From Streptomyces sp. BV286 (lineage in GTDB: Bacteria > Actinomycetota > Actinomycetes > Streptomycetales > Streptomycetaceae): a stretch of 55,452 nucleotides of DNA. Both the position numbers and the translations under genes were made by a program. Below the pieces are notes generated by a model. It made no database searches, was not told the DNA's origin, and saw nothing but the letters and a program-made list of their open reading frames with translations. Positions 41,864 through 49,490 of this stretch are shown here, piece after piece. The number at the start of each line of letters is the position of its first letter. Positions within the stretch are counted from its first letter, which is position 1. Location of the stretch: NCBI RefSeq assembly GCF_019090165.1, contig NZ_JAHRIB010000055.1, forward strand, positions 1 to 55,452, written 5' to 3'.

Positions 41864-41886
41864 TCATATATGACGTACGAAGTACG
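41864..41886. promoter_or_regulatory. Candidate GntR operators upstream of the sugar-acid operon
   Basis: Two adjacent inverted repeats: the perfect palindrome TCATATATGA (41864-41873) and CGTAC-GAA-GTACG (41874-41886), 70-90 bases upstream of the GntR ATG. The second resembles the CCGTA-N6-TACGG repeat in the udh promoter. The direct repeat CTCGCGTAT also occurs twice nearby (41835-41857). Confidence 0.5.
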
Positions 41887-41981
41887 ACGCGATGAAGCTA
41901 GGAGCAGCCCTGTGTTTCGTCAATGCTTCTGACAAAAGAAAACGGAAGTCGGGGTCGGGCGACGCCGGGACGGCCGTCGGC

Positions 41982-42737
41982 TCAGACGGTCCGCACGTCG
42001 CCTTCGCGGGCCATGGACGTGCGCCCGTCGCGGAAGACCGTCGCGGCGCGTCCGGTGGCCGCGGCGGGGGTGAGCGTGGGCCCGACATGGGTGACGAGCA
42101 GTTCGCCCACGCGTGCGGCCCGGGCGGCCTCGCCGGCGTCCTCGGGGGTCAGGTGGACCTGTTCGCCTTCGCGATGCCGGTCGATGTCCGCCTCACAGAG
42201 GAACAGGTCCGCCCCCTGGGCGAGTTCCACGAGCGCGTCGCACGGGCCGCTGTCCCCCGAGTACGCGAACACCCGTCCCCCGCACTCGGCCCGCAGCCCG
42301 TACGCCTCGGTGTCGTGCACGACCGCGCGGGCGGCGAGCAGCAGCCCGCCGAACCGCACCTCGTGCCCGTCCTTCAACTCCCTGACGTCGAAGATCTCGC
42401 GCAGGAACCCGTCGTCGGACCGCCCGAAGAACGCCGCCAGCCGTCGGCCGCACCCCGCCGGCGCGTACACGGGGACGGGCGCGGCGGGAGTGAGCCCGCC
42501 GTACGCGAGCGCGTAGAACGCCGCCAGGAGATCGGCGCAGTGGTCGGCGTGCAGATGCGAGATCCAGATCGCCGACAGACCCGCCGGATCCGTGTGCCGC
42601 TGCAACTCGGCGAAGGTCCCCGGCCCGGCGTCCACCCAGACCTCCGCCCCGCCTCCGCTCAGGAGATAGCCACTGCAGGGGCGCCCGGGCCGGGGATGCG
42701 GGGAGGCGGTACCGAGAGTGGTGAGAGTGAAGGCCAT
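41982..42737 (-). CDS. MBL-fold metallohydrolase
   Basis: A 251-residue metallo-beta-lactamase-fold protein. Seen: the N-terminal LTTLGTASPHPRPGRPCSGY typical of the RNase Z/phosphodiesterase branch, the zinc motif SHLHADHCADL (about 59-69), and further His/Asp ligands (VVHDTEAYG, AYSGDSGPCD, TPEDAGEAARAA). No signal peptide. Such enzymes may cut phosphodiesters or lactones; the substrate is not evident. It is transcribed alone on the minus strand next to the sugar-acid operon, and a lactonase role there is possible but unsupported. Confidence 0.9.
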   Translation of the reverse strand: MAFTLTTLGTASPHPRPGRPCSGYLLSGGGAEVWVDAGPGTFAELQRHTDPAGLSAIWISHLHADHCADLLAAFYALAYGGLTPAAPVPVYAPAGCGRRLAAFFGRSDDGFLREIFDVRELKDGHEVRFGGLLLAARAVVHDTEAYGLRAECGGRVFAYSGDSGPCDALVELAQGADLFLCEADIDRHREGEQVHLTPEDAGEAARAARVGELLVTHVGPTLTPAAATGRAATVFRDGRTSMAREGDVRTV

Positions 42738-42809
42738 GCCGGGAGCGTACGTTTCCGCCGATGCGGGGGCCGGGGACGCGGTGCCCGGGGCCGCCCCGCC
42801 ACCGCCCGC

Positions 42810-43421
42810 TCAGCCGGTGGTGGTCCCCCAGCCCGGGTCCCGGCCGCTCAGCCCGATCACCCGGTCGAGGAGGGCCGCCTCGTCCGGTACGGGCACCACC
42901 GGGCCGAAGATGCTGTCGCGGTCCGGGTCGTCGGTGGACGCGGCCAGCATCTCGTACGCCACGCGCAGGGCCGCCGCGTCAGGGGTGTACTCCTGACCCG
43001 TCGCCCGGGCCAGGTCCCAGCCGTGCACGACGAGTTCGTCGGCCGCGACCACGCCCGCGATCTCGCCCGGCAGGTCCACGCCGCCCGCCCGGGTCTGCCC
43101 CGTCCACGCGGCCGGGTCACGCCAGGCCTCGGCCAGCTCCTCGAGCAGCGCGGGCAGTTCGGCGCGCCAGCCGGATGTCACGTCCGGCAGCGGGGAGGAG
43201 GTGGGGTCGATGTCCGTCGTGGCCCCGAGGCTCTTGCGCCCGGCGTCCCGGAAGGCCTCGGACAGTCCGGCCAGGTGCCCGAGCAGATGGCGTACCGCGT
43301 ACTCCGGGCACGGCGTCGCGCCCGCCAGCTGGTCCTCTCGCACCTCCTCGGCGAGTCGCGCCACGATCCGGGCCTGCGGCCCCAGGTCGAGTGTTGCCGG
43401 GGTGGTAGCGCCGTCGCCCAT
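42810..43421 (-). CDS. TIGR03086-family metal-binding protein
   Basis: A 203-residue protein of the DinB/mycothiol-dependent maleylpyruvate isomerase fold. Seen: ATPCPEYAVRHLLGHLAGL, holding the first metal His, and ELVVHGWDLARATGQ, holding another, the two signature blocks of the actinobacterial TIGR03086 group. The role is unknown; relatives may use mycothiol. It is monocistronic, divergent from the alcohol dehydrogenase-like gene with 172 bases between. Confidence 0.88.
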   Translation of the reverse strand: MGDGATTPATLDLGPQARIVARLAEEVREDQLAGATPCPEYAVRHLLGHLAGLSEAFRDAGRKSLGATTDIDPTSSPLPDVTSGWRAELPALLEELAEAWRDPAAWTGQTRAGGVDLPGEIAGVVAADELVVHGWDLARATGQEYTPDAAALRVAYEMLAASTDDPDRDSIFGPVVPVPDEAALLDRVIGLSGRDPGWGTTTG

Positions 43422-43593
43422 GCTGGGCTCCTCTCGTCACGGGGTCTTCGGTGGGTAGACCGCCGGCCGTACGGAAACTCATCGGTCCCGCTCCCACGAT
43501 CGTGCTCAGGAGTCTGGTCAGGCGTGCGAACCGCCGAGATGCTCGGTGCAGCCGGGACGACCGGTGTCGGGGACCGCGAAGGGGTGCCACGCC

Positions 43594-44571
43594 ATGAAGG
43601 CGATCGTTCAGGATGCCTACGGTTCAGCGGACCTCCTCGAACTGCGGGACATCGACCGCCCCGTGCCCCGCGACGACGAGGTGCTCGTCGAGGTGCGCGC
43701 GGCCGGCGTCGGCCCCGAGGTGTGGCACCTCATGACGGGCCGGCCCCATGTGGCCCGCGCCGTCCTCGGGCTCCGCAGGCCCAGGAACCCGGTGCGGGGC
43801 TGGGACGGCGCCGGACGCGTCGAGGCCGTCGGGGCGAAGGTGACCGACTTCGTCCCGGGCGACGAGGTCTTCGGCAACTGCGAGGGCTCGTTCGCCGAGT
43901 ACGCGCGCGCCAAGGCCACGAAGCTCGCTCCCAAACCCGCGAACCTCACCTTCGAACAGGCCGCGGCCCTGCCCGTGTCGGGCATGACCGCCCTCCAGGC
44001 CCTGAGCGGCAGGGCCCGCCCGCGCGCGGGCCAGAAGGTCCTCGTCATCGGCGCCTCCGGCGGAGTCGGCTGCTACGCCGTCCAGCTCGCCTCGATGTAC
44101 GGCGCCGAGGTCACCGGCGTCTGCGGCCCCGGCGGGGCCGACTTCGTACGGTCCCAGGGCGCGGCGCACGTCATCGACTACACGCGGGGGGACATCACGG
44201 ACGGGCCGCACCGCTACGACGTCGTCGTCGACAACGCGGGCCTGCGCCCCCTGCCCGTCCTCCGCCGCGTCCTGACCCCGCGCGGCGCGCTCGTGATCGT
44301 CGGCGGCGAGGGTGGGACCGCGTTCTTCGGCGGCATGAGCCGCGGCCTGCGGGCCGTCCTGCTCTCGCCGTTCGTCGGCCACCACCTCGGCAACCTGGTC
44401 TCCGTGGCCCGCCGCGAGGACCTCCTGACGCTCAAGGAGCTCGCCGAGAAGGGCGCGGTGACTCCGCCCGTCGACCGTGTCTACCCCCTGGCCGAGGCCG
44501 CCGAAGCCGTCCGTCATCTGAAGCAGGGCCACCCCCGGGGCAAGCTCGTCGTCACCGTCACCACCGGGTGA
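43594..44571 (+). CDS. Medium-chain NAD(P)-dependent oxidoreductase (quinone-reductase type)
   Basis: A 325-residue zinc-free medium-chain dehydrogenase. Seen: the N-terminal catalytic domain with VRAAGVGPEVWHLMTG (no zinc cysteines), GWDGAGRVEAVG, the NADPH-binding VLVIGASGGVGCYAVQLA (about 149-166), and a C-terminal LKQGHPRGKLVVTV. This pattern matches quinone oxidoreductase or zeta-crystallin-like proteins. Substrate unknown. It has its own promoter region to the left; the frame runs 16 codons upstream, but ATG at 43594 gives the standard MKAIVQDAYG start. Confidence 0.92.
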   Translation: MKAIVQDAYGSADLLELRDIDRPVPRDDEVLVEVRAAGVGPEVWHLMTGRPHVARAVLGLRRPRNPVRGWDGAGRVEAVGAKVTDFVPGDEVFGNCEGSFAEYARAKATKLAPKPANLTFEQAAALPVSGMTALQALSGRARPRAGQKVLVIGASGGVGCYAVQLASMYGAEVTGVCGPGGADFVRSQGAAHVIDYTRGDITDGPHRYDVVVDNAGLRPLPVLRRVLTPRGALVIVGGEGGTAFFGGMSRGLRAVLLSPFVGHHLGNLVSVARREDLLTLKELAEKGAVTPPVDRVYPLAEAAEAVRHLKQGHPRGKLVVTVTTG

Positions 44572-44710
44572 GGTCCGCCGCGCATCGCGGCCCTCGCCGG
44601 TCGCCGCGCGGGAACCCTGGCGGCCGGGCGGCGGCCGCCCCCGGCACGTCCACGGGCTAGGGCACCTGCCCGATCCCCGCCCCGGGGCCTTAGCCCCACG
44701 ATGAACAGCC

Positions 44711-45985
44711 ATGACGACACGACCTGCGCGGACCACACGGACGGCCCGGACGAAGTGGGCGGCGGGGCGCGTGCTGAGGGACCGCAACGCGGGTCTGTAC
44801 CTGGGCGGGGTCGTCGTCTCAGGATTCGGCACGTCGGCGATGTGGCTGGTGTCCGGGATCTGGGTCAAGGACCTGACCGGCTCGGACGGCCTGGCCGCGC
44901 TCTGTGTCTTCGCCCTCTGGGCGCCCACCCTGATCGGCCCCGCCCTCGGCGCCCTCGCTGACCGGACGCGCCGCAGGCCGCTGCTGGTGTGGACGAACCT
45001 GGGCCTGGCCGTGCTCCTCCTGTCCCTCCTCGCGGTCGACTCGGCGGGCACCCTGTGGATCCTCTTCGCCGTCCTCCTCCTCTACGGAGCGGCGGGCGTC
45101 GTCCATGACGCGGCGGAGTCGGCCCTGGTGGCGCAGGCCGTCGACACAAGGCTCCTCGGTGACTTCAACGGCCTGCGCATGACGGCCAACGAAGGCATGA
45201 AGCTGCTCGCGCCGCTCGCCGGGGCGGGGTTGTACGCGGCGTACGGGGGCGCCCGCGTCGCCCTCCTGGACGCGTTCACCTTCGCCCTGGCCGCGGGCCT
45301 CTACACGCTCCTGCGCGTCCACGAGCCGAAGCCGCTCACGGCCCCCGCCCCAGCCGGCTGGCGCGCCCGAACGGCCGAAGGCGCACGCTACGTGTGGAGC
45401 CACCCGGCCCTGCGCCCGCTCGTCCTCGCGGGCGGCACGACCATGCTCTTCTCGGGCCTCAACGGCGCGTTGGTCTACGCGGTGGCCGAGGGCCTCGGCC
45501 ACTCGCCCGCGTACGTGGGTGTCCTGTACGTCGCCCAAGGCGTCGGCTCGGTGGCGGTCGGCCTGGCCGCGGGCCCGCTCCTGCGGCGCCTGGGCGAACG
45601 CCGGTTCGCGGGGTACGGAATCGCGCTCACGGCCGTGGCGGTGACGGTTCGCTCGCTCCCGTACGACCCGGTGGTCCTCGCCTCGGCCGCGGCGGTCGGC
45701 GTCGGGCTCCCCTGCGTGCTGATCGCGGCACTCACCGCTGTCCAGCGCGAAACGCCGGACGCCCTGCTGGGGCGCACGACGGCGACCGCCAACACGCTGC
45801 TGTTCGCCCCGACCGCGGTGGGACTCGCACTGGGCGCGGGCCTGGTCGAACTCGTCGACCACCGCGTGTTGTTGGCGGTTCTCGGGATCACACGACTCGT
45901 CACGGTCGCGCCCTTGTTGCGGCACCGCGCCCCGGTAGGGGCGCGGGGAACCGCGCGACAGGCCCCCACCGGACCGGCGGATTGA
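44711..45985 (+). CDS. MFS transporter
   Basis: A 424-residue major facilitator with about 12 membrane segments. Seen: the loop between segments 2 and 3 with LGALADRTRRRP, a mid-protein charged loop, and a second half starting around VWSHPALRPLVLAGG. It resembles enterobactin- or macrolide-exporter-like MFS proteins; the exported compound is unknown. Its last 16 or so codons (VGARGTARQAPTGPAD) are encoded by a copy of the dispersed intergenic repeat, so the C-terminus may be a recent addition. Its stop codon directly abuts the stop of the convergent kdgD-linked gene. Confidence 0.9.
   Translation: MTTRPARTTRTARTKWAAGRVLRDRNAGLYLGGVVVSGFGTSAMWLVSGIWVKDLTGSDGLAALCVFALWAPTLIGPALGALADRTRRRPLLVWTNLGLAVLLLSLLAVDSAGTLWILFAVLLLYGAAGVVHDAAESALVAQAVDTRLLGDFNGLRMTANEGMKLLAPLAGAGLYAAYGGARVALLDAFTFALAAGLYTLLRVHEPKPLTAPAPAGWRARTAEGARYVWSHPALRPLVLAGGTTMLFSGLNGALVYAVAEGLGHSPAYVGVLYVAQGVGSVAVGLAAGPLLRRLGERRFAGYGIALTAVAVTVRSLPYDPVVLASAAAVGVGLPCVLIAALTAVQRETPDALLGRTTATANTLLFAPTAVGLALGAGLVELVDHRVLLAVLGITRLVTVAPLLRHRAPVGARGTARQAPTGPAD
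45925..45970. repeat. Dispersed hairpin repeat inside the end of the MFS gene
   Basis: CCGCGCCCC (45925-45933) and GGGGCGCGG (45938-45946) form a 9-bp stem with a four-base loop, followed by GGAACCGCGCGACAGGCCCC. This is the same element as at 27955 and 54552, but here it is read through as the C-terminus of the transporter. Confidence 0.7.
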
Positions 45986-47161
45986 CTACCGCGCTCCCAG
46001 CCGGGCGAGCGCCTCCGTCACGAGCGACAGGTCCTCGTCGGACGCCAACCCCGCGTGATACAGCCGCACTTCGGTGGCACCCGCCCCGGCCGCCCGGGTC
46101 ACGTCCTCGACGAGGGTCGCCGGGCTGCCGCCCATCCCGCTCACCACGGGGAAGTTGGCCGCCAGCACGTTCCCCCCGGAGGCGTGCCCGGCGAACGGGG
46201 CCAGCGGCTCGGGCCCTGCGGCGCACGGCACGACCACGCCGTCGGCGACCGACAGGATGTGCTCCGGATCCACCCCGGCGTTCGCACCCACGCGGTAGGA
46301 CTCCGGGTCCGCGTGCAGCAGGATCTGGAAGCCCTCGGGGGCCGCCGCGCGCACGGCGCCGACGACATCCGTCTGGAGCGAGCGGGCGACGGAGTCGCGC
46401 CAGGCGCGGGTGGCCGTCGCGAGTTCACCGCCGAGCAGCTTCTCGACGGCCTCCCAGCCCCCGTCGGGGCCCCCGCCGCGCCACACGGGCTCCAGCGAGC
46501 GCCGGACCGAGGCCGCCAACTCGTCGGGGTCGAGACCCAGTTGCACGTACCCGTCGCGGCACGAAGGGCAGAAACACAGCGACATCAGGTACGTCCCGGC
46601 GTCCCCGAGCGCCACACCCGCCGTCTTGTCGTGGGCGTGGAGGTGCGGGAGCCCGTACCAGCCGAGTGACTCCAGTTCCGTGCCCGCCGCCCCCGGGCGT
46701 ACCGCCGCCTCCACGGCGAGGTCGGCCAGGTACGCGCGCATGTCGGGCTGCGCGACGCAGGGAGCCCACGGATAGCGGTCCCCGTAGGCGTTGACCACGG
46801 AGGTGTCCGGGAACTCCTCGCCCATACGGGAGTTGTGCGCGAGGACCACCCAGGTGTGCACGTCGAGACCGGCCCCGGCGAGCGCCGCGGCGGCCTCCCC
46901 GTACGCGTCCCCCGGCGCCCAGTCCCCGGCGGCGTACGGCCGCAGCCGGCGCCCCTGCCAGCGCCCGGCGTCCACCGGGTAGAGCACGGCCGCGTGCAGC
47001 GCGGTCACGATGCGACGGCGGGGGTGACGGGGCGTCAGCGCGCGTGTGGAGTGGTACGCGGACGCGAGCGTCGCCTGGCGCACGCCGAGCCCGGCGATGC
47101 GCTCTGCCGCCTCGGGGTCGCCGTTGACGTCCCACGGATAGACGAAGGTCGACGCCTTCAC
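45986..47161 (-). CDS. Unknown cytoplasmic TIM-barrel-like protein coupled to kdgD
   Basis: A 391-residue protein I do not recognise as a named family. Seen: no signal peptide; an alternating beta/alpha pattern compatible with a TIM barrel; acidic/His clusters (YGLPHLHAHDKTAG); a CFCPSCRDG cysteine pair; and ILLHADPESYRVG and LYHAGLASDEDL strands. Such features are found in uncharacterised glycosidase-like proteins. Start GTG at 47161 overlaps the kdgD stop (GTGA), so it is co-translated with that galacturonate enzyme. It might act on galactarolactone, a uronide or a linked glycoside; this is inference from position only. Confidence 0.8.
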   Translation of the reverse strand: MKASTFVYPWDVNGDPEAAERIAGLGVRQATLASAYHSTRALTPRHPRRRIVTALHAAVLYPVDAGRWQGRRLRPYAAGDWAPGDAYGEAAAALAGAGLDVHTWVVLAHNSRMGEEFPDTSVVNAYGDRYPWAPCVAQPDMRAYLADLAVEAAVRPGAAGTELESLGWYGLPHLHAHDKTAGVALGDAGTYLMSLCFCPSCRDGYVQLGLDPDELAASVRRSLEPVWRGGGPDGGWEAVEKLLGGELATATRAWRDSVARSLQTDVVGAVRAAAPEGFQILLHADPESYRVGANAGVDPEHILSVADGVVVPCAAGPEPLAPFAGHASGGNVLAANFPVVSGMGGSPATLVEDVTRAAGAGATEVRLYHAGLASDEDLSLVTEALARLGAR

Positions 47162-48099
47162 ATGCCCTCCTCGACCAGCGCGTGGCCCCGCTCGATCAGC
47201 TCGGCGAGCCGCTTGACGTGCTCCTCGGCCGGCTCGTGCAGCGGTGGCCGCACCTCGCCCACGTCGAGCCCCCGCAGCCGTACGCCTGCCTTGACCAGCG
47301 ACACAGCGTACCCACGGCCCAGGGCGCGCAGTTCGACGAGGGGCCGGTAGAAGCCGTCGAGCAGGCGGTTCACGGTGGCGTCGTCGCCCGAGCCGAGGGC
47401 CCGGTGGAAGGCGAGCGCGATCTCGGGCGCGAAGCAGAAGACGGCGGACGAGTACAGCGTGATGCCGATGCCGCGGTAGGCGAGGCCGGTGAGCTCGGCG
47501 GTCGGCAGCCCGTTGAAGTACAGGAAGTCCCCCGGGACCTCGGTCCGCACGGCGCTCACGATGCGCTGCATCAGGTCGAGGTCGCCGGTCCCGTCCTTGA
47601 AGCCGATGATCCCCTCGGTGCGGGCCAGCGAGACGACGGTCTCGGGCGTGAACACGGCGTTGTCCCGCTGGTACACGACGACGTCGAGCGAGGTGGCGGC
47701 GGCCAGCTCCGCGTAGTGCCGCAGCAGGCCCTCCTGCCCGGCGACCACGAGGTACGGCGGCATGGCGAGCAGCCCGTCCGCGCCGGCCTCCTCGGCGAGC
47801 CGCGCGTACCGCACCGCGAGGGCCGTTCCGTATCCCGCGCCCGCGACGACGGGCACGCGGCCCGCGGTCTCCTCGACGGCCACCCGGACGCACTCCTGGA
47901 ACTCCTCGGGCGTGAGCGCGTGGAACTCCCCCGTGCCGCAGCAGGCGAAGACGGCGGCGGCCCCGGCTTCGACGCCCCGGCGGACGTGCTCGCGGTAGAC
48001 GTCCAGGTCGACGGCACCGTCACGGTCGTACGCCGTGACGGGGAAGAACAGCGGCCCGCTCGGGATACTGAGTCGAGCGGCAAGGGGGGCTGACGTCAC
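47158..48099 (-). CDS. kdgD: 5-dehydro-4-deoxyglucarate dehydratase
   Basis: A 313-residue DHDPS-superfamily enzyme that decarboxylates and dehydrates 5-keto-4-deoxyglucarate to 2-oxoglutarate semialdehyde, the last special step of oxidative galacturonate or glucarate breakdown. Seen: the KdgD-type start with GPLFFPVTAYDRDGAVDLD, FACCGTGEFHALTPEE, Tyr143 (VVVYQRDN) and the Schiff-base Lys168 in IIGFKDGTGDLD. This pattern separates it from the arabinonate-type enzyme at 40224. It is divergent from udh, the first enzyme of the same pathway, across a 275-base promoter region, and overlaps the unknown gene downstream. Confidence 0.92.
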   Translation of the reverse strand: MTSAPLAARLSIPSGPLFFPVTAYDRDGAVDLDVYREHVRRGVEAGAAAVFACCGTGEFHALTPEEFQECVRVAVEETAGRVPVVAGAGYGTALAVRYARLAEEAGADGLLAMPPYLVVAGQEGLLRHYAELAAATSLDVVVYQRDNAVFTPETVVSLARTEGIIGFKDGTGDLDLMQRIVSAVRTEVPGDFLYFNGLPTAELTGLAYRGIGITLYSSAVFCFAPEIALAFHRALGSGDDATVNRLLDGFYRPLVELRALGRGYAVSLVKAGVRLRGLDVGEVRPPLHEPAEEHVKRLAELIERGHALVEEGM

Positions 48100-48274
48100 G
48101 GGCTCTCCCTAGAGCAGGCACGCACACGCCACCCGTGCACGTTTCTGATTGGCGTCCATATCTCTGAACACCGCCACGCTAAAGCGCTCTCTTGGGGCCG
48201 GTCAAGCGGGCAAACCCGCATTCCCGGAGCAACAGAGGGCCGGAAACGAAGCGGAAGGGGCAGCGGTTCCTCCC

Positions 48275-48288
48275 GTGTCGCGCGACAC
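48275..48288. promoter_or_regulatory. Perfect palindrome touching the udh -35 box
   Basis: GTGTCGCGCGACAC is a perfect 14-bp palindrome ending one base before the TTGACG box. It lies in the divergent udh/kdgD region, where an activator or repressor could act on both genes. Confidence 0.5.
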
Positions 48289-48317
48289 TTGACGCGGCCG
48301 TGACACATCCCTAGCGT
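48289..48317 (+). promoter_or_regulatory. udh promoter
   Basis: TTGACG (48289-48294), 17 bases, then TAGCGT (48312-48317): a clear housekeeping-type promoter, one of the best in the window. It is 58 bases upstream of the udh ATG and lies between two inverted repeats. Confidence 0.7.
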
Positions 48318-48334
48318 GTCCACAGATGTGAATG

Positions 48335-48350
48335 CCGTACACGAATACGG
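48335..48350. promoter_or_regulatory. Inverted repeat in the udh leader
   Basis: CCGTA-N6-TACGG, starting 17 bases after the -10 box, so it would cover the initial transcribed region and could bind a repressor. It resembles the CGTAC-GAA-GTACG repeat upstream of the GntR gene at 41874-41886. Confidence 0.5.
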
Positions 48351-48374
48351 CTGCTGATTCAAGGAGACCCGAGG

Positions 48375-49199
48375 ATGCCCGCTCCCCGCACCGTTCTGCT
48401 CACCGGCGCCGCCGGCGGCCTCGGCACCCTGATGCGCGGGCTGCTCCCCGCCTACGGTTACGAGCTGCGCCTCCTGGACGTGCTCCCGATCGAGGGCGAG
48501 CCGGACGCGATCACCGCGGACCTCGGCGACAAGGAGGCCCTGCGCGAGGCCGTCCGAGGCGTGGACGCCGTCATCCACCTCGCGGGCATCTCCCTGGAGT
48601 CCACCTTCGAGAAGATCCTCAAGGCGAACATCCAGGGCACGTACAACCTCTACGAGGCCGCACGCGAGGAAGGCGTCCGGCGGATCGTCTTCGCCTCCTC
48701 CAACCACGCGGTCGGCTTCACACCGCGCCCCGAGGGCGAGGCGCCCCACGCACCCGGCGCGCTGATCCCCATCGACACCCCCCGCCGCCCGGACACCTTC
48801 TACGGCCTGTCGAAGTCGTTCGGCGAGGACCTGGCGCAGTTCTACTGGGACAAGCACGGCACGGAGACCGTCTCGGTACGCATCGGCTCCTGCTTCCTGG
48901 AGCCGACCAGCGTGCGCATGCTGTCGGTCTGGATGAGCCCCGGCGACGGCGCCCGCCTCTTCCACGCCGCCCTGACCGCCGAGGACGTCGGGCACACCGT
49001 CGTCTACGGCTCCTCCGCGAACACCCGCCTGTGGTGGGACCTCTCGACCGCCCGCGGACTCGGCTACGAACCCCAGGACGACTCGGAGCAGTACGCCGAC
49101 AAGCTGATCGCGGAGCAGGGCGAGCTGGACCCGGGGAACCCGGACCACGCCTGCCTCGGCGGGCCCTTCGTGACCAACCCGCCGGTGTGGCCGTACTGA
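48375..49199 (+). CDS. udh: Uronate dehydrogenase
   Basis: A 274-residue NAD-dependent short-chain/extended dehydrogenase that oxidises D-galacturonate or D-glucuronate to the aldarolactone. Seen: the NAD motif LLTGAAGGLGTLMR, HLAGISLESTFEKIL, the catalytic residues in VFASSNHAVG, Tyr143 and Lys147 in FYGLSKSFGEDLA, and Arg181 in SVRMLSVW, which matches the substrate-binding Arg of characterised bacterial Udh when counted from the Tyr. The similarity runs through the whole chain, including NLYEAAREEG. Clear promoter, AAGGAG ribosome binding site. First step of the pathway ending in kdgD, across the divergent promoter. Confidence 0.93.
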   Translation: MPAPRTVLLTGAAGGLGTLMRGLLPAYGYELRLLDVLPIEGEPDAITADLGDKEALREAVRGVDAVIHLAGISLESTFEKILKANIQGTYNLYEAAREEGVRRIVFASSNHAVGFTPRPEGEAPHAPGALIPIDTPRRPDTFYGLSKSFGEDLAQFYWDKHGTETVSVRIGSCFLEPTSVRMLSVWMSPGDGARLFHAALTAEDVGHTVVYGSSANTRLWWDLSTARGLGYEPQDDSEQYADKLIAEQGELDPGNPDHACLGGPFVTNPPVWPY

Positions 49200-49266
49200 C
49201 ACCGGCGTCGGGCCGCGACCGGCCCCGCCGACACGTCGAACCACTCCACACGACCACCTCACGGGG

Positions 49267-49293
49267 CGGGCGGGCACCGAACGGGCCCGCCCG
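49267..49293 (+). terminator. Hairpin after udh
   Basis: CGGGCGGGC (49267-49275) and GCCCGCCCG (49285-49293) form a 9-bp stem with a 9-base loop, about 70 bases beyond the udh stop codon. Confidence 0.6.
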
Positions 49294-49467
49294 TCCCGTC
49301 GTTCGGGCATGCCCTCTGCCCGAATTCCGCTCCCCCGCAGGTCCGACGCGGGCAGCGGTCGCGTCGAACGGGCACACACGGGCGCCATCGGAGCCGCAAC
49401 AGACCTGGTCAGTGACGCGCACCCGCTGTAGAACTTCCCCCATGGGCCCCACCGGGCCCGAACGGGC
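49278..49467. repeat. Three CGAACGGGC copies upstream of the DeoR gene
   Basis: CGAACGGGC occurs exactly at 49278-49286, 49365-49373 and 49459-49467, with related CGTTCGGGC at 49300-49308. Spacing is 87 and 94 bases. The last copy is 24 bases before the GTG start of the DeoR regulator; DeoR proteins commonly bind repeated CGAAC-like sites. The first copy overlaps the udh hairpin loop. Confidence 0.5.
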
Positions 49468-49490
49468 AGTGGGCGGGTGAGCGGAAGCAG

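Noticed and set aside
41892..44660. A plus-strand open frame of about 920 codons
   Set aside because: Crosses the MBL-fold and TIGR03086 genes on the other strand and the oxidoreductase in another frame; low-complexity translation.
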